Of a stretch of DNA of 64,000 bases, positions 33,878-43,296 are shown one piece after another. Position 1 is the first letter of the stretch; each line of letters opens with the position of its first letter. The translations under genes were made by a program, and so were the position numbers. The stretch covers positions 372,001 through 436,000 of the forward strand of contig NZ_JARXHY010000001.1 in the NCBI RefSeq assembly GCF_031127815.1. The letters are read 5' to 3'. The stretch comes from Pelagicoccus sp. SDUM812003 (GTDB lineage Bacteria; Verrucomicrobiota; Verrucomicrobiia; Opitutales; Opitutaceae). The notes below the pieces were generated by a model. The model was not told where the DNA came from. It worked only from the letters and a program-made list of their open reading frames with translations, and did no database searches.

Positions 33878-35101
33878 ATGGATATCAATAGCCTGCTCTA
33901 TTCTCTGGGCCTGTCTGGTTTTTTCGCCTCCCGCGCCTTTCTCCCCGCATTCGCCTCGGCTCTGGTGGCCAAGTACGGAAGCTCGCTGCCGTTTTTAGGC
34001 GACATCGAGTTTCTGCAGAAAATGTCCGACGCTCCGCATTGGTTCACCAACCCCATGGTAGTCTGGGGATTGGGCATCCTAGCTGCCGTCGAGCTGATTG
34101 GCGAGAAGTCGCCCGACGTGCGGCAGATCATGGACGAGGGCATGACCTACGTAAAACCGGCCCTGTCCGCCGCCACCAGTTTCGGGCTTCTCAGCGCCAC
34201 GGACGTGGAGGCGGTCAACGAAGTGATCTCTCACGCCGGGATCCTCGATACGATCCCCGCTTTGATATCGGCGGGAGCCACCTATTTTCTGGCGAGCACG
34301 CGTCAGGGAGTGGTGGAGATTCTCAACGATGCGGACGAGGACGACACCTTGGGAATCCGCGGCTTCATCAGCTGGTGCGAGGAGTTTTGGGCCTTGTTCG
34401 GCGTCTGGATTCTTATCGCCCTGCCGGTGGTGGTGGTGGCCTTGCTCGGTTTCGTCTACGGCGTGCTTTGGATGATCCGCAAGCGTCACGAGAGCAAGAT
34501 GGAAGCGGCCAAGATCGAATGCCCCTCCTGCCAGACCCGTATCCATCCCTTTGCTACGGCGTGCTATTCCTGTGGCCATGTTCAGGAACGTCCGAAGAAG
34601 CTGAGTTTCCTTGGGGGCATTCAGGAGGAAACGGAAAGCGATCCGGTCGCCCAGAAGGTCAGGCTGCTCGAATTGCGTCGATCCCCGCTGTCCGGCGATC
34701 GAGCGGAAGAAAAAGGTGTCGATGCCAAATGCGAGACGGATGGCGTGACGCTTCTTGGCGACAAGGAGCTAACCGGCAAGTACTTGGAGAGGGTCGACGC
34801 TCGGCTGTTCCCGGTCATGCTGTTCGGAGCCCTGTTCAGCCTGATACCCGGTTTGGGGCTGATCATTGGCGTCATCTACTACCGTTTCCAACTCGTCGCT
34901 CCGTATCGCCGCTACCTTCCGTGGAAGAGGGGCTTCGTGGTCAGGTGGCTGATCCGCTTGGTTTTCATCTTGCTGGTGATTCTGCAGTTCGTGCCGGTAG
35001 TCGGAGCGGCGGCAGTGCCTCTGATGGCATTTATCAATCACCGCTTCTATCGTTCAGCCTTCCGTTCGGAGCTGCTGAAAAAAGGCATGCTGCCAGCTTA
35101 G
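33878..35101 (+). CDS. DUF4126 membrane protein with zinc ribbon
   Basis: The 407-residue protein opens with a DUF4126 domain (about 1-150: GLSGFFASRAFLPAFASALV... SPDVRQIMDEGMTYVKPALS), then membrane helices (about 170-200), a zinc ribbon CPSCQTRIHPFATACYSCG (about 214-232) and two or three C-terminal TM helices (about 315-390, ending ...VPLMAFINHRFYRSAF). DUF4126 alone is usually about 190 residues, so the ribbon plus extra helices are a fused tail. Function unknown. Confidence 0.82.
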   Translation: MDINSLLYSLGLSGFFASRAFLPAFASALVAKYGSSLPFLGDIEFLQKMSDAPHWFTNPMVVWGLGILAAVELIGEKSPDVRQIMDEGMTYVKPALSAATSFGLLSATDVEAVNEVISHAGILDTIPALISAGATYFLASTRQGVVEILNDADEDDTLGIRGFISWCEEFWALFGVWILIALPVVVVALLGFVYGVLWMIRKRHESKMEAAKIECPSCQTRIHPFATACYSCGHVQERPKKLSFLGGIQEETESDPVAQKVRLLELRRSPLSGDRAEEKGVDAKCETDGVTLLGDKELTGKYLERVDARLFPVMLFGALFSLIPGLGLIIGVIYYRFQLVAPYRRYLPWKRGFVVRWLIRLVFILLVILQFVPVVGAAAVPLMAFINHRFYRSAFRSELLKKGMLPA

Positions 35102-35126
35102 AGAAACGGGACGGCGCTAGCTTGCC

Positions 35127-35840
35127 TTAGCTGGCGAGGGCGCCGCTGATCTGGTAGGCCGAAGCGATCCGCTTGGCGATGCCGGCGCCAGGCCCGCCAG
35201 TCGGGTTGGCTTGACCGGCGCTCGTCGCGGCGCCGAGCTGGCGAATGTCGCTTATATCGCTTTCGCTGTCAAAGGACGCGGCAGCTCCAGCGGGCTGCTG
35301 CTCGCCTTGCTCGCTAGCCTTGGCGTTTTTCTTCTGCGTCGCCTGCTGCTCCATTGACGAAGCGGCGGAAGCCACCTTCAAATCCTGACCTGAAGGATCG
35401 GCAGGAGCCAGGGCCGCGGATCGGATGGCTTGGGCCTTGCGAATGGTTTCCTCCGGAGTGCGTCCGGGAGAGGTGTCGATTTTTACGTTTCCCCCGATGG
35501 CGTAGTTCTTTCCATCCGGGCCAAGCTGGTAGACGTAGTTCGGACCGCCCATGGCGAGACTGCCAGCGGCCGCCATGTGGGCCTGCTCATGGGCGCGGAC
35601 CTCGGCATCGCGAGCTTTCAAATCCTCGACCTGCTTCTGCTCGTCCGGCGTGAGTTTCTTGGCGCCGGCTCCCTTTGATTCGGAGGCGGCTCCTTGGGCG
35701 TCTTTTTCCTTCTCCCCGTAGAGCCCCGTTTGGGCGCGACCCTTTTCCTGCCGCGGGTCCAAGGTCTGCGAAGACCCTTGGCCGTAGCGGCCGTTCGTCC
35801 CGAAATGGGCGACGGAAGCGTTGGAGACGGATGCGATCAT
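35127..35840 (-). CDS. SprA/CJM1_0395-family putative metalloprotease
   Basis: The 237-residue protein contains VRAHEQAHMAAAGSLAMGG followed by NYVYQLGPDGKNYAIGG and VKIDTSPGRTPEET, the CJM1_0395/SprA-related metalloprotease core; HEQAH corresponds to the HExxH zinc site. Flanks are disordered (Lys/Glu/Gln- and Ala/Ser-rich). No signal peptide is visible. Related genes in epsilonproteobacteria are linked to flagellar functions, but no flagellar gene is in this window. Confidence 0.85.
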   Translation of the reverse strand: MIASVSNASVAHFGTNGRYGQGSSQTLDPRQEKGRAQTGLYGEKEKDAQGAASESKGAGAKKLTPDEQKQVEDLKARDAEVRAHEQAHMAAAGSLAMGGPNYVYQLGPDGKNYAIGGNVKIDTSPGRTPEETIRKAQAIRSAALAPADPSGQDLKVASAASSMEQQATQKKNAKASEQGEQQPAGAAASFDSESDISDIRQLGAATSAGQANPTGGPGAGIAKRIASAYQISGALAS

Positions 35841-36111
35841 GGTGCGAGGAAGCGTTAGCGTTCCATCTCAAAGATCGGCATCCCCGCGAAAACCTTAAAT
35901 TTGCGCCCCGAAAACCGCTCCAACGCCACGCTGCGCAACTATTATTTGTAACGTTGCAGATATTGGTTGCGCCAGAGGCGGGCGCGAGAGAGGAGCGATG
36001 GAGGGGGAGGGCTGTAAAATTGCAGAGCCGCCGGGCGGACCCGACGGCTCTGGTTTCAATTGGGATGTTAGTCCCGGTTATTTTCTTTTTTAAGTCTACC
36101 TCACCGATCCC

Positions 36112-36321
36112 TTACGCGTGTGAGCGTTTCCCTTGCGAGCCTCGCTTCGAAGCGATGCTCCCTGCGCCTTGTTCAAGCTTCGCCATGAAGGCCAGCGCAG
36201 CGACGACCGCGAAGCTAGCGGTCAAGATCTTGGATCCCGTGTAGAGAGCCAAGAGGCCGAGCAACGCGAAAAGGGCGATGACGGCAGCTATCATTATGTT
36301 TCTGGTGTAGTGTAGGTTCAT
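36112..36321 (-). CDS. Small membrane protein of unknown function
   Basis: About 69 residues from ATG 36321 (MNLHYTRNIM): two short hydrophobic stretches (IMIAAVIALFALLGLLALY and ILTASFAVVAALAFMA) and a basic tail. An upstream start at 36366 adds 15 residues. No family recognised. The 270 bases on its left (35841-36111) hold a 7-bp inverted repeat (AGAGCCG/CGGCTCT, 36024-36051) and nothing else. Confidence 0.5.
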   Translation of the reverse strand: MNLHYTRNIMIAAVIALFALLGLLALYTGSKILTASFAVVAALAFMAKLEQGAGSIASKRGSQGKRSHA

Positions 36322-36413
36322 TTTGTCTGTCAGTGTTGCTGACGTGAGAATACTATCATAAGGCATTTATAAGTTGAAATACTTAATACTTATGCAAACC
36401 ATAGGAAACGACT

Positions 36414-37310
36414 ATGGAATTGCATCAGCTAAAGTACTTTCTAGCGGTGGCGGAGGAGGGAAACTTCACGCGAGCGGCGGAGAAGTGTTTCGTTTCCCAG
36501 CCCTCGTTGAGCGCTCAGATCATCAAGCTGGAGGGCGAGCTGGGGCAGAAGCTTTTCAATCGGCTCGGTCGAAAGGCGGAGCTGACGCAGGCGGGCCGCT
36601 TTCTGGAGTCGCGGGCCCGCACCATTCTGATGGAGGTGGAGAACGCCCAGCGTCAGATCAAGGAGAGCGCCGAGGAGATCACTGGAGTGGTGAAAGTGGG
36701 GGTGACGCCTTCGGTGACGCCCTATCTGATCCCGCCTGCCTTATCGATCTGTCGAGAGCGCTATCCGAAGCTTCAGATCCACATTCAGGAGAACTTGCGA
36801 CGGCGGCTGATCGACGAAGTGGTGCAGGGGCATCTCGAGGTGGCGATCAGTTCCTATACGGGAGACACGCCGATCATCGATGCGGAGCCGCTCTTGCAGG
36901 AGGCTTTGGTGCTAGCGGTTTCGGCCAAGCACCCGCTGGCCTCGCAGAAGGAAGCGATTTCCATCAACGATTTCAAGGACGAGCCATTGGTGCTGCTCGG
37001 TGAGTCGGCTACGCTGGGCGACAAGGTTTTCGACTTCTTCGATAGAATGAAGATCGAGCCCAAGGTGGTGGCGCTCTGCTCGCAGGTGCGTTCCTTGAAG
37101 GAATTGGTGAACTTGGGAATCGGGGTGGCGATCCTCCCGGAAATGGCGATCGATGAGACGCAGCCGTTCAACATCGTCTACCGCTCGCTGGTATCGGCCC
37201 GCATGAGCCGCTTGCTCTTCGCCCTGACCCATGCTCGACGCTATCTGAGTCCAGGGGCGCGTGTATTCATCGATCTGGTACGCGAGGTGGCGTACGATCG
37301 GGGGAAGTAG
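36414..37310 (+). CDS. LysR-family regulator, OxyR-like
   Basis: The 298-residue protein has the LysR HTH (about 1-60: LHQLKYFLAVAEEGNFTRAA, SQPSLSAQIIKLEGELGQKL) and a periplasmic-binding-like effector domain (about 90-295). The effector domain resembles OxyR: ALCSQVRSLKELVNLGIGVA aligns with the C199 loop of E. coli OxyR and retains one Cys, while the second redox cysteine is missing. So a peroxide-type role is uncertain. The divergent gene at 36321 is the nearest candidate target. Confidence 0.88.
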   Translation: MELHQLKYFLAVAEEGNFTRAAEKCFVSQPSLSAQIIKLEGELGQKLFNRLGRKAELTQAGRFLESRARTILMEVENAQRQIKESAEEITGVVKVGVTPSVTPYLIPPALSICRERYPKLQIHIQENLRRRLIDEVVQGHLEVAISSYTGDTPIIDAEPLLQEALVLAVSAKHPLASQKEAISINDFKDEPLVLLGESATLGDKVFDFFDRMKIEPKVVALCSQVRSLKELVNLGIGVAILPEMAIDETQPFNIVYRSLVSARMSRLLFALTHARRYLSPGARVFIDLVREVAYDRGK

Positions 37311-37313
37311 GCA

Positions 37314-37344
37314 AAGAAAAAGCGACGGTGGTGAAACCGTCGCT
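37314..37344 (-). terminator. Terminator of the oxidoreductase gene (minus strand)
   Basis: AGCGACGGT (37321-37329) pairs with ACCGTCGCT (37336-37344). On the minus strand the hairpin is followed by TTTTTCTTT, serving the gene at 37420-38577, which ends 75 bases away. It may also stop leftward-facing LysR transcription. Confidence 0.6.
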
Positions 37345-37354
37345 TGAAAAGGTT

Positions 37355-37411
37355 CTGTAGGTCGCCGCGTTGAGGCGACTGTTTCTGGCGGGTCGGCGCC
37401 CCGCCCTACAG
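37355..37411. repeat. REP-like cloverleaf element
   Basis: Outer arms CTGTAGG (37355-37361) and CCTACAG (37405-37411) enclose two inner hairpins: GTCGCC/GGCGAC (37361-37366 and 37374-37379) and GGCGGG/CCCGCC (37387-37392 and 37400-37405). The total of 57 bases fits a repetitive extragenic palindrome, and the two GC-rich inner stems are typical. Whether other copies exist in the genome cannot be seen here; none is evident in this window. Confidence 0.6.
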
Positions 37412-37419
37412 GGGGTGGC

Positions 37420-38577
37420 TTACGCTTTGACGAATTTGGTCCATTTGGCCTTCGCCTTGGAGGACTTCACCGCCGTTTCGATAAACGCCATGCCTTCCAC
37501 GCCGTCTTCGATGTTGGGGAAGTCGAGGTTCTTGGGCATCTTTTTGCCGTGCACTTCCGCGTCGATGGCCTTGGCGGCCGCCATGTAGATATTGGCGAAG
37601 GCTTCGATGAAGGCTTCGGGATGGCCGAAGGGTAGGCGGGTGTTGTCCTGGGCGGCCTTGGAGAGGTAGTCGTTTCCGCGGCGGAGGATCTGGCGAGGCT
37701 TGTCAGGATATTTCACTACAAGCTCGTTCGGATGCTCCTGATGCCATTCGAGGGATGCCTTTTCGCCGTAGATGCGGATGTTCAGGTTGTTTTCCTCGCC
37801 GCCGGAAATTTGCGAAGCGTGCAGGATGCCGCGGGCTCCATTGTCGTAGTGCACGAGGATGTTGCCATCGTCTTCCAGCAAGCGGCCGGGAACGAAGGTG
37901 GTGAAGTCGGCGCAGAGTTCGGTGATCTTCAAGTCGGTGATGTAGCGAGCAAGGTTTTCGGCGTGTGTACCGATATCTCCAATACAGCAGGACGAGCCGG
38001 CCCGCTTGGGATCGGTACGCCAGGCGGCTTGCTTCTGGTCTTCCTTTTCGAGGGCGGAAAGAAGCCAGCCCTGCGGGTACTCGACCACGATCTTGAGAAT
38101 CTTGCCCAGCTTGTTCTTCTTCACCAATTCGCGGGCTTCCTTCACCATCGGATAGCCGGTGTAGTTGTGGGTGAGGGCGAAGACTTTTCCGGACTTCTTG
38201 ACGATGGCGCGCAGCTTTTTGGCCTCGGCGAGGGTCAGGGTCATGGGCTTGTCGCAGATGACGTTGAAGCCCGCTTCGAGGAAGGTCTTGGCCACGTCGA
38301 AGTGCATGAAGTTCGGGGTGACGATGGAAACGAAGTCGATGCGCTCGTCGGCTGGGAGGGCGGCTTCCGTTTCCGCCATTTCCTTGTAGCTGCCGTAGCA
38401 GCGTGCGGGATCGATGTAGAGCTCCTTACCGGAGGCTTTGGAGCGTTTGGCATCGGAGGAGAAGGCTCCGGCGACCAGTTCGATCTGTCCGTCGAGGTTT
38501 GCGGCCGCGCGGTGAACGGCGCCGATGAAAGCGCCTTGTCCGCCGCCGACCATGCCCATGCGTAGTTTTCTTTTCAT
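37420..38577 (-). CDS. Gfo/Idh/MocA family oxidoreductase
   Basis: The 385-residue protein has an N-terminal Rossmann fold (MGMVGGGQGAFIGAVHRAA, ...IDFVSIVTPNFMHFDVAKTF, CDKPMTLTLAEAKKL with the EKP-like motif DKP) and a C-terminal domain with the H-x-N/D-type catalytic stretch GDIGTHAENLARYITDL. It oxidizes or reduces sugars with NAD(P). It is 79 bases downstream of, and probably co-transcribed with, the isomerase/epimerase (38657). Confidence 0.93.
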   Translation of the reverse strand: MKRKLRMGMVGGGQGAFIGAVHRAAANLDGQIELVAGAFSSDAKRSKASGKELYIDPARCYGSYKEMAETEAALPADERIDFVSIVTPNFMHFDVAKTFLEAGFNVICDKPMTLTLAEAKKLRAIVKKSGKVFALTHNYTGYPMVKEARELVKKNKLGKILKIVVEYPQGWLLSALEKEDQKQAAWRTDPKRAGSSCCIGDIGTHAENLARYITDLKITELCADFTTFVPGRLLEDDGNILVHYDNGARGILHASQISGGEENNLNIRIYGEKASLEWHQEHPNELVVKYPDKPRQILRRGNDYLSKAAQDNTRLPFGHPEAFIEAFANIYMAAAKAIDAEVHGKKMPKNLDFPNIEDGVEGMAFIETAVKSSKAKAKWTKFVKA

Positions 38578-38656
38578 TACAAAATCTTTGGGTACTGGGT
38601 GTTTGGTTTTGGGTGATGGGGAGAGCGCGTGCCGGGGACGTCACGCGCCACCGTTG

Positions 38657-39700
38657 CTATTGCTTTTCCTTGTCGAAGGCGGCGTCGAAGGCCACGTTGC
38701 TGCTGGGGAAGTCGCAGGCGCGCACGAAATCCGATGCTTCGCTGGCGCCGTGTACGCGGTCCATGCGGATGTCTTCCCATTCCACGGAGAGCGGACCCGC
38801 GTAGCCGATGTCGTTGAGGGCGACGATGATTTCCTCGAAGTTGATATCGCCGTGGCCGAGGGAGCGGAAGTCCCAGTAGCGCTTGGGATCGCCGAAATTG
38901 GTGTGTCCGCCGAAAACGCCTACCGAGCCGTCGCCGTGGCCCCACCAGACGTCCTTCATGTGCACGTGGTAAATGCGATCCGAGAATTCGCGAATGAAGC
39001 GCACGTAGTCCACGCCCTGGTATCCGAGGTGGGATGGGTCGTAGTTGAAGCCGAAACGCTTGTGTCCCTTGACCGCTTTGATGGCGCGGCGCGCCGAGGC
39101 GGTGTCGAAGGCGATTTCGGTGGGGTGAACCTCGAGAGCGAAATTCACGTTCACCTTGTCGAAGGCGTCCAGGATAGGGATGAAACGCTTGGCGAAGTCG
39201 GCGAAGCCTTTGTCCAGGAAGGCCTGATCGGTGGGTGGGAAGGCGTAGAGGGCGTGCCAGATGGAGGAGCCGGTGAAGCCGTTGACCACCGCGGGAAAGT
39301 CGTCGGTCTTGCCTCGGCCCGGCTTGCAGTCGAAGAACTTGCGAGCGGCTTTGGCGGTAAGGATGAGGTTTTTCGCGGCGCGTTTGCGAACGCCTTCGGG
39401 ATCGCCGTCGCCCCAGATCTCGGGGGAAAGAATGGCCTTGTGGCGCTCGTCGATGTTGTCGCAGACCGCTTGGCCGACGAGGTGGTTGGAAACGGCGTAG
39501 CAAGTGAGGCCGTTTTCCTCGAGCAGTTCCCAGAGCTCCTGGCAGTATTTCTTGCTCTTGGCGGCTTGGGCCACGTCGAAGTGGTCGCCCCAGCAGGCGA
39601 GCTCGATGCCGTCGTAGCCCATTTTCTTAGCGAGCGGGGCTAGTTCAGCGATTGGCAGATCGGCCCATTGGCCGGTGAATAGTGTGACGGGTCTCGGCAT
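38657..39700 (-). CDS. Sugar phosphate isomerase/epimerase (AP_endonuc_2 family)
   Basis: The 347-residue protein is a TIM-barrel isomerase: [20 protein letters not shown], ...[16 protein letters not shown] (metal-binding Glu), ...[16 protein letters not shown] (Asp, His), [11 protein letters not shown] (His) and [14 protein letters not shown] (Glu). Such a metal site is used by sugar isomerases and inosose-type enzymes. It pairs with the oxidoreductase. Substrate not deducible. Confidence 0.92.
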   Translation of the reverse strand: MPRPVTLFTGQWADLPIAELAPLAKKMGYDGIELACWGDHFDVAQAAKSKKYCQELWELLEENGLTCYAVSNHLVGQAVCDNIDERHKAILSPEIWGDGDPEGVRKRAAKNLILTAKAARKFFDCKPGRGKTDDFPAVVNGFTGSSIWHALYAFPPTDQAFLDKGFADFAKRFIPILDAFDKVNVNFALEVHPTEIAFDTASARRAIKAVKGHKRFGFNYDPSHLGYQGVDYVRFIREFSDRIYHVHMKDVWWGHGDGSVGVFGGHTNFGDPKRYWDFRSLGHGDINFEEIIVALNDIGYAGPLSVEWEDIRMDRVHGASEASDFVRACDFPSSNVAFDAAFDKEKQ

Positions 39701-39911
39701 AGCTATGCTTTGGCTATCGGTTTTGGGGATGATTCGGCTCGCAGCGAGCGAGCTGGTTTAGGGTTAAATCAATGAAAGAGGGATTAAAGCCCGCGAAAGG
39801 CGGGAGGCAATGAGAAAGGCGATCTTCTGCTGGCTTGCATAGGAATCGAAACGGCATGGGGCGATGAATTGAAAAACTGGATACGCGGCGTCGCTGCGCG
39901 GGGGCGATGGC

Positions 39912-41207
39912 TCAATCGTAGAACCAGTAGCGTCGGCTATCGATCTGGAACTGCTTGGCCTGTCGTTGCCAGAGCATGACGTAGCCTTCCACGTTGGCCC
40001 ACTCGCCTTTTGTGGCGAGGTGGTCCCACCAGCTGCTGGAGCCGACGTGCTTGTTGAAGAGGTTGGCGGTGGATTCCGGGGCGGTGGCGAAGGGGTTGCC
40101 GTTTTCGAATTTCGCGGTGAGCTGCATCATGTGAAAGCTCAGCTCGGTCGGTCGCCAACTGTTCCAGTCGGTCACCTTGATGTAGAGCCCGGTGCCTTGG
40201 TTGGTCTTTCGTTTCACGAAGTCGATGCCCGGAATGTTCTTGGCCTCCAGCTCGGCTTTGAGCTTGTCGATATCCATATCCCCGTAGCGCAGACACCGGA
40301 ATGGGTACTCGCTGCCGATGCCGTGCTTGAAGCCGCCGATCTGCGCTCCGAGTCCGGTCATGGGATAGCCGACTGCCGCTTCGAAGTCCGGGATGAAAGG
40401 CGAGGTCGGCACCCAGCGGAGACCGGTCTGCGGCCAGCTCATGTAGCGTTTCCAGCCGTCCATCTGTACCACGTGGAGAACGCCTTGCAGGCGCTGTTGC
40501 TCGCTGACGTCGAGTACGCCCGGCTTGGACACGGCCATGCGCGCCAGCTCTCCGATGGTCAGGCCGTGAACGTAGGGAACTTGGAAAGAGCCAACGTAGC
40601 TCATCCACTTCGTTTCCAGCGGCGGGCCGTCGACCTTCAGGCCGCCTAGCGGATTGGGCCGATCCAGCACCACGACCTCCTTGCCGTTTTCGAAGCAGGC
40701 TTCGATGGCCAGTTTCATGCAGCTGACGAAGGTGTAGCTGCGGGTGCCGACATCCTGCAGATCGATGATCAGGGTGTCGATGGTCTGTAGCATCTCCGGC
40801 GTGGGCTTGCGGTATTTGCCGTAGAGGGAGTAGACCGGCAGCCCGGTGCGCTGGTCGACTTTGTCCAGCACCGGCACATCGGCTTTTTCGTCTCCGTAGA
40901 TGCCGTGCTCCGGACCGAAAAGCGCCACGAGCTGCACGCCGCGAGCGCTGCGCAGCACCTGGATGGTGCTGACCCCGTGGCGGTTCACTCCCGCTGGGTG
41001 AGTGAGCAGACCGACCCGTTTGCCGCGGATCAGCTGGAAGTTTTCCGATTCCAAGACGTCGATGCCCAGGAGAATCGGCGTGGTTGTATTCGATCGCTGG
41101 ATATACTGCCCGTGAGTGGGGGCGGCGGCGAGAATGCCTGCGAAGGCGAGGGCGAGATGGATGAGGCGGCGCAGGGCGCTAGGCGTGTGATGAGGGAATC
41201 TCCACAT
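39912..41207 (-). CDS. Exo-beta-N-acetylmuramidase NamZ-like (DUF1343)
   Basis: The 431-residue protein has a signal peptide (about 1-33), a DUF1343 N-terminal catalytic region (about 45-250: [71 protein letters not shown]) and a C-terminal half with [17 protein letters not shown]. NamZ removes terminal MurNAc from peptidoglycan fragments. E in GPEHG is the likely acid. Such proteins act in cell-wall recycling. The 39701-39911 gap holds nothing clear. Confidence 0.93.
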   Translation of the reverse strand: MWRFPHHTPSALRRLIHLALAFAGILAAAPTHGQYIQRSNTTTPILLGIDVLESENFQLIRGKRVGLLTHPAGVNRHGVSTIQVLRSARGVQLVALFGPEHGIYGDEKADVPVLDKVDQRTGLPVYSLYGKYRKPTPEMLQTIDTLIIDLQDVGTRSYTFVSCMKLAIEACFENGKEVVVLDRPNPLGGLKVDGPPLETKWMSYVGSFQVPYVHGLTIGELARMAVSKPGVLDVSEQQRLQGVLHVVQMDGWKRYMSWPQTGLRWVPTSPFIPDFEAAVGYPMTGLGAQIGGFKHGIGSEYPFRCLRYGDMDIDKLKAELEAKNIPGIDFVKRKTNQGTGLYIKVTDWNSWRPTELSFHMMQLTAKFENGNPFATAPESTANLFNKHVGSSSWWDHLATKGEWANVEGYVMLWQRQAKQFQIDSRRYWFYD

Positions 41208-41250
41208 GAATAAGGGGAGAAATTGGCTGCTTGATCCCTCCGGGGCAAAC

Positions 41251-41817
41251 CTAACTTTTAAGCATGCGCTTGACGTCGACCCCTTTGCTGAGGCGGCGAA
41301 AAATCACGAAGCGCACGATCATATCCACGATAAAGCCGAAGATGAGCCCGACGATGATGCCTCCGATCACCGTGTTGTAGGTCACGCGCACGATGCCTTG
41401 GTGCATGGAGGGCAGGTGCCAAAGATCGACCAGCCAGGCGCCGACCTTGGCGGTGAAGATGTAGATGGGGGCTGCGGTGATGACGTTGGTCACCAGCTGG
41501 ACCGACATGATGACCAGCAGATTCGCCCGGACTGCGAGGGCCACGAAAAAGGCCACGATGAACTGAGCTCCGAAGATTGGCAGGAAGGCGATGATGCTGC
41601 CGAGGTAGATGGCCAGACGCACTTCGCGCTCGCTGAAACGCCATAGGAAAGGGGATTTGCGGGCCGTCTTGGCGAACCATTTCAGCACGGGCCAGCGGTG
41701 CAGGTTGGTGCGGCGCGGCAAGGGACGGAGAAACTGCTTGGCCCGGCGGATCCGAGAGTGCAGGCGGGCGCGCTGCTCCTGCGCCTGTCGATGCTCTGGA
41801 TCTGTGATTTTAAACAT
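41251..41817 (-). CDS. DUF2062 membrane protein
   Basis: The 188-residue protein has two to three hydrophobic segments (about 75-105: [20 protein letters not shown], about 125-150, and about 150-175) with the family's 'GxxxGxxP..G.Q...a' pattern. The N-terminal 60 residues are basic. Family function is unknown; some members are fused to glycosyltransferases. It lies downstream of glycerate kinase on the same strand. Confidence 0.85.
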   Translation of the reverse strand: MFKITDPEHRQAQEQRARLHSRIRRAKQFLRPLPRRTNLHRWPVLKWFAKTARKSPFLWRFSEREVRLAIYLGSIIAFLPIFGAQFIVAFFVALAVRANLLVIMSVQLVTNVITAAPIYIFTAKVGAWLVDLWHLPSMHQGIVRVTYNTVIGGIIVGLIFGFIVDMIVRFVIFRRLSKGVDVKRMLKS

Positions 41818-41919
41818 GGTCGGGCTAGGTCTGCGTCAAGAGGGGAGCGCGCTCAAGGAAAACCGTGCGCCCGCCGCCTCTTTAGGTAGACGAACGAAGC
41901 GACCGCTTGGTTCCGGTTT

Positions 41920-43170
41920 TCAGAGCTTCCTCTTCGACGATGACCCGCTCGATCTTAACGGAGCAGTGGAGCTTTCGTGCAAAATTGACGATGTCGCGGC
42001 AGATCGCTCGGAAAACAGCTGCGCAATGCATCGTTTCAGGTTTTTAGCGGTGGCGGGGATGGCCTCCGACAGCGAGGTGCCGGGCGGAGTGATGGCGAGC
42101 GTCGCCTTGGCGATGGCTTCGTTTTCGATTTCGCCCACGCTGCCCGCCAGGATGCGCAGCTCCTTCTTTTGCTTCAAGACCTTGATTGCCAGCTCGCCCG
42201 GTCCCTTGCCCTGCAGCGAAGAGGCGTCGAAGCGACCCTCGCCGGTGATGACCAGATCCGCTGCCGCCAGCTTGTCGCCCAGCCCCGCCCACGCGAAAAC
42301 GAGCTCCGCGCCAGGAACGAGTCGTCCGTCGAGGGCGTTCATCAGTCCGAAGGCGGCCCCGCCCGCCGCTCCGGCTCCCGGTGTATCCATTGTTTGGATG
42401 CCAGCGTCGCAGGCGTGGCAAAGGATGATGGCGATGCGGGCGGTTTCGCTCTCCAGGAGCCCGAGATCGCCGGGCTGCAGCCCTTTTTGCGGACCGAAGA
42501 CGGAGGCGGCTCCGCTTTCTCCGAGGAGCGGATTCTCCACGTCGCAAGCGATGCGCAGCTCGACCTTCGGCAAGTCGTCCGGTGGCTCGATGATGCCGAT
42601 CTCGTCCCATTTGTCGGGAGTGGGGTAGGAATCGATCGGTTCCCCGTGTCGGGTGAAGAAGGTGAAGCCTAGGGCCTGCAAAGCTCCGAGGGCCAGGTCG
42701 TGGGTGGCGCTGCCGCCCAGGCCGATCAAGAGCGAGTCGGCTCCCTGCTCGAGGGCCGCTTGGATGGTCTGGCCGAGCCCGTAGCTGGTGCTGGTCCATG
42801 GGGAGCGCTCCTCCGGGGGTACCAGAGCGATGCCGCTGCTCTGGGCGAACTCGATGATGGCCAGGCGCTTGGCGTTGGGAGAGAAATCGAGCAGCAAGCG
42901 AGCGGCGGGGTCGATGTCGCCAGTGTCCACCATGCCGAACGTGGCGGTGGTCTCCGCGCCTTGCGGACCGTGGACCGAGGTGTGGAAGAACTGTCCCTCC
43001 GCCACGCTGGTCAAGGTGTGGCAAAACCCGTCGCCGCCGTCGGCGATGGGAGCGACGGACACTTGCCAGTCCGGCTGGACGTCATGCAGCGCTACGGCGG
43101 CGGTCTGGCAGGCTTCGACCGCGGTGAGGGCGTCTTTGAATTTGTCGAAGGCGATGAGGACGTTTCTCAT
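41920..43170 (-). CDS. Glycerate kinase (GckA/GlxK type)
   Basis: The 416-residue protein has family blocks: VLIAFDKFKDALTAVEACQT, SVAPIADGGDGFCHTL, IEFAQSSGIALVPPEERSP, LLIGLGGSATHDLALGALQAL, ACDVENPLLGESGAASVFGP and DLVITGEGRFDASSLQGKGP. It phosphorylates glycerate to 2- or 3-phosphoglycerate. The last 30 residues are Ser-rich and unlike the family, possibly a frame read-through past the usual end. Confidence 0.94.
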   Translation of the reverse strand: MRNVLIAFDKFKDALTAVEACQTAAVALHDVQPDWQVSVAPIADGGDGFCHTLTSVAEGQFFHTSVHGPQGAETTATFGMVDTGDIDPAARLLLDFSPNAKRLAIIEFAQSSGIALVPPEERSPWTSTSYGLGQTIQAALEQGADSLLIGLGGSATHDLALGALQALGFTFFTRHGEPIDSYPTPDKWDEIGIIEPPDDLPKVELRIACDVENPLLGESGAASVFGPQKGLQPGDLGLLESETARIAIILCHACDAGIQTMDTPGAGAAGGAAFGLMNALDGRLVPGAELVFAWAGLGDKLAAADLVITGEGRFDASSLQGKGPGELAIKVLKQKKELRILAGSVGEIENEAIAKATLAITPPGTSLSEAIPATAKNLKRCIAQLFSERSAATSSILHESSTAPLRSSGSSSKRKL

Positions 43171-43296
43171 GTTGGCGGATCGTGAAAGGGTTTGGCGGGA
43201 GCTCGGGCTGGTGTTTCGCTGGGAATCCGAGCAAGGAACGTTCCACCGCGGCGCTTTGCCCGAAAGGCGCTTATTTGTAGCCTCGCGGGGATTTGA

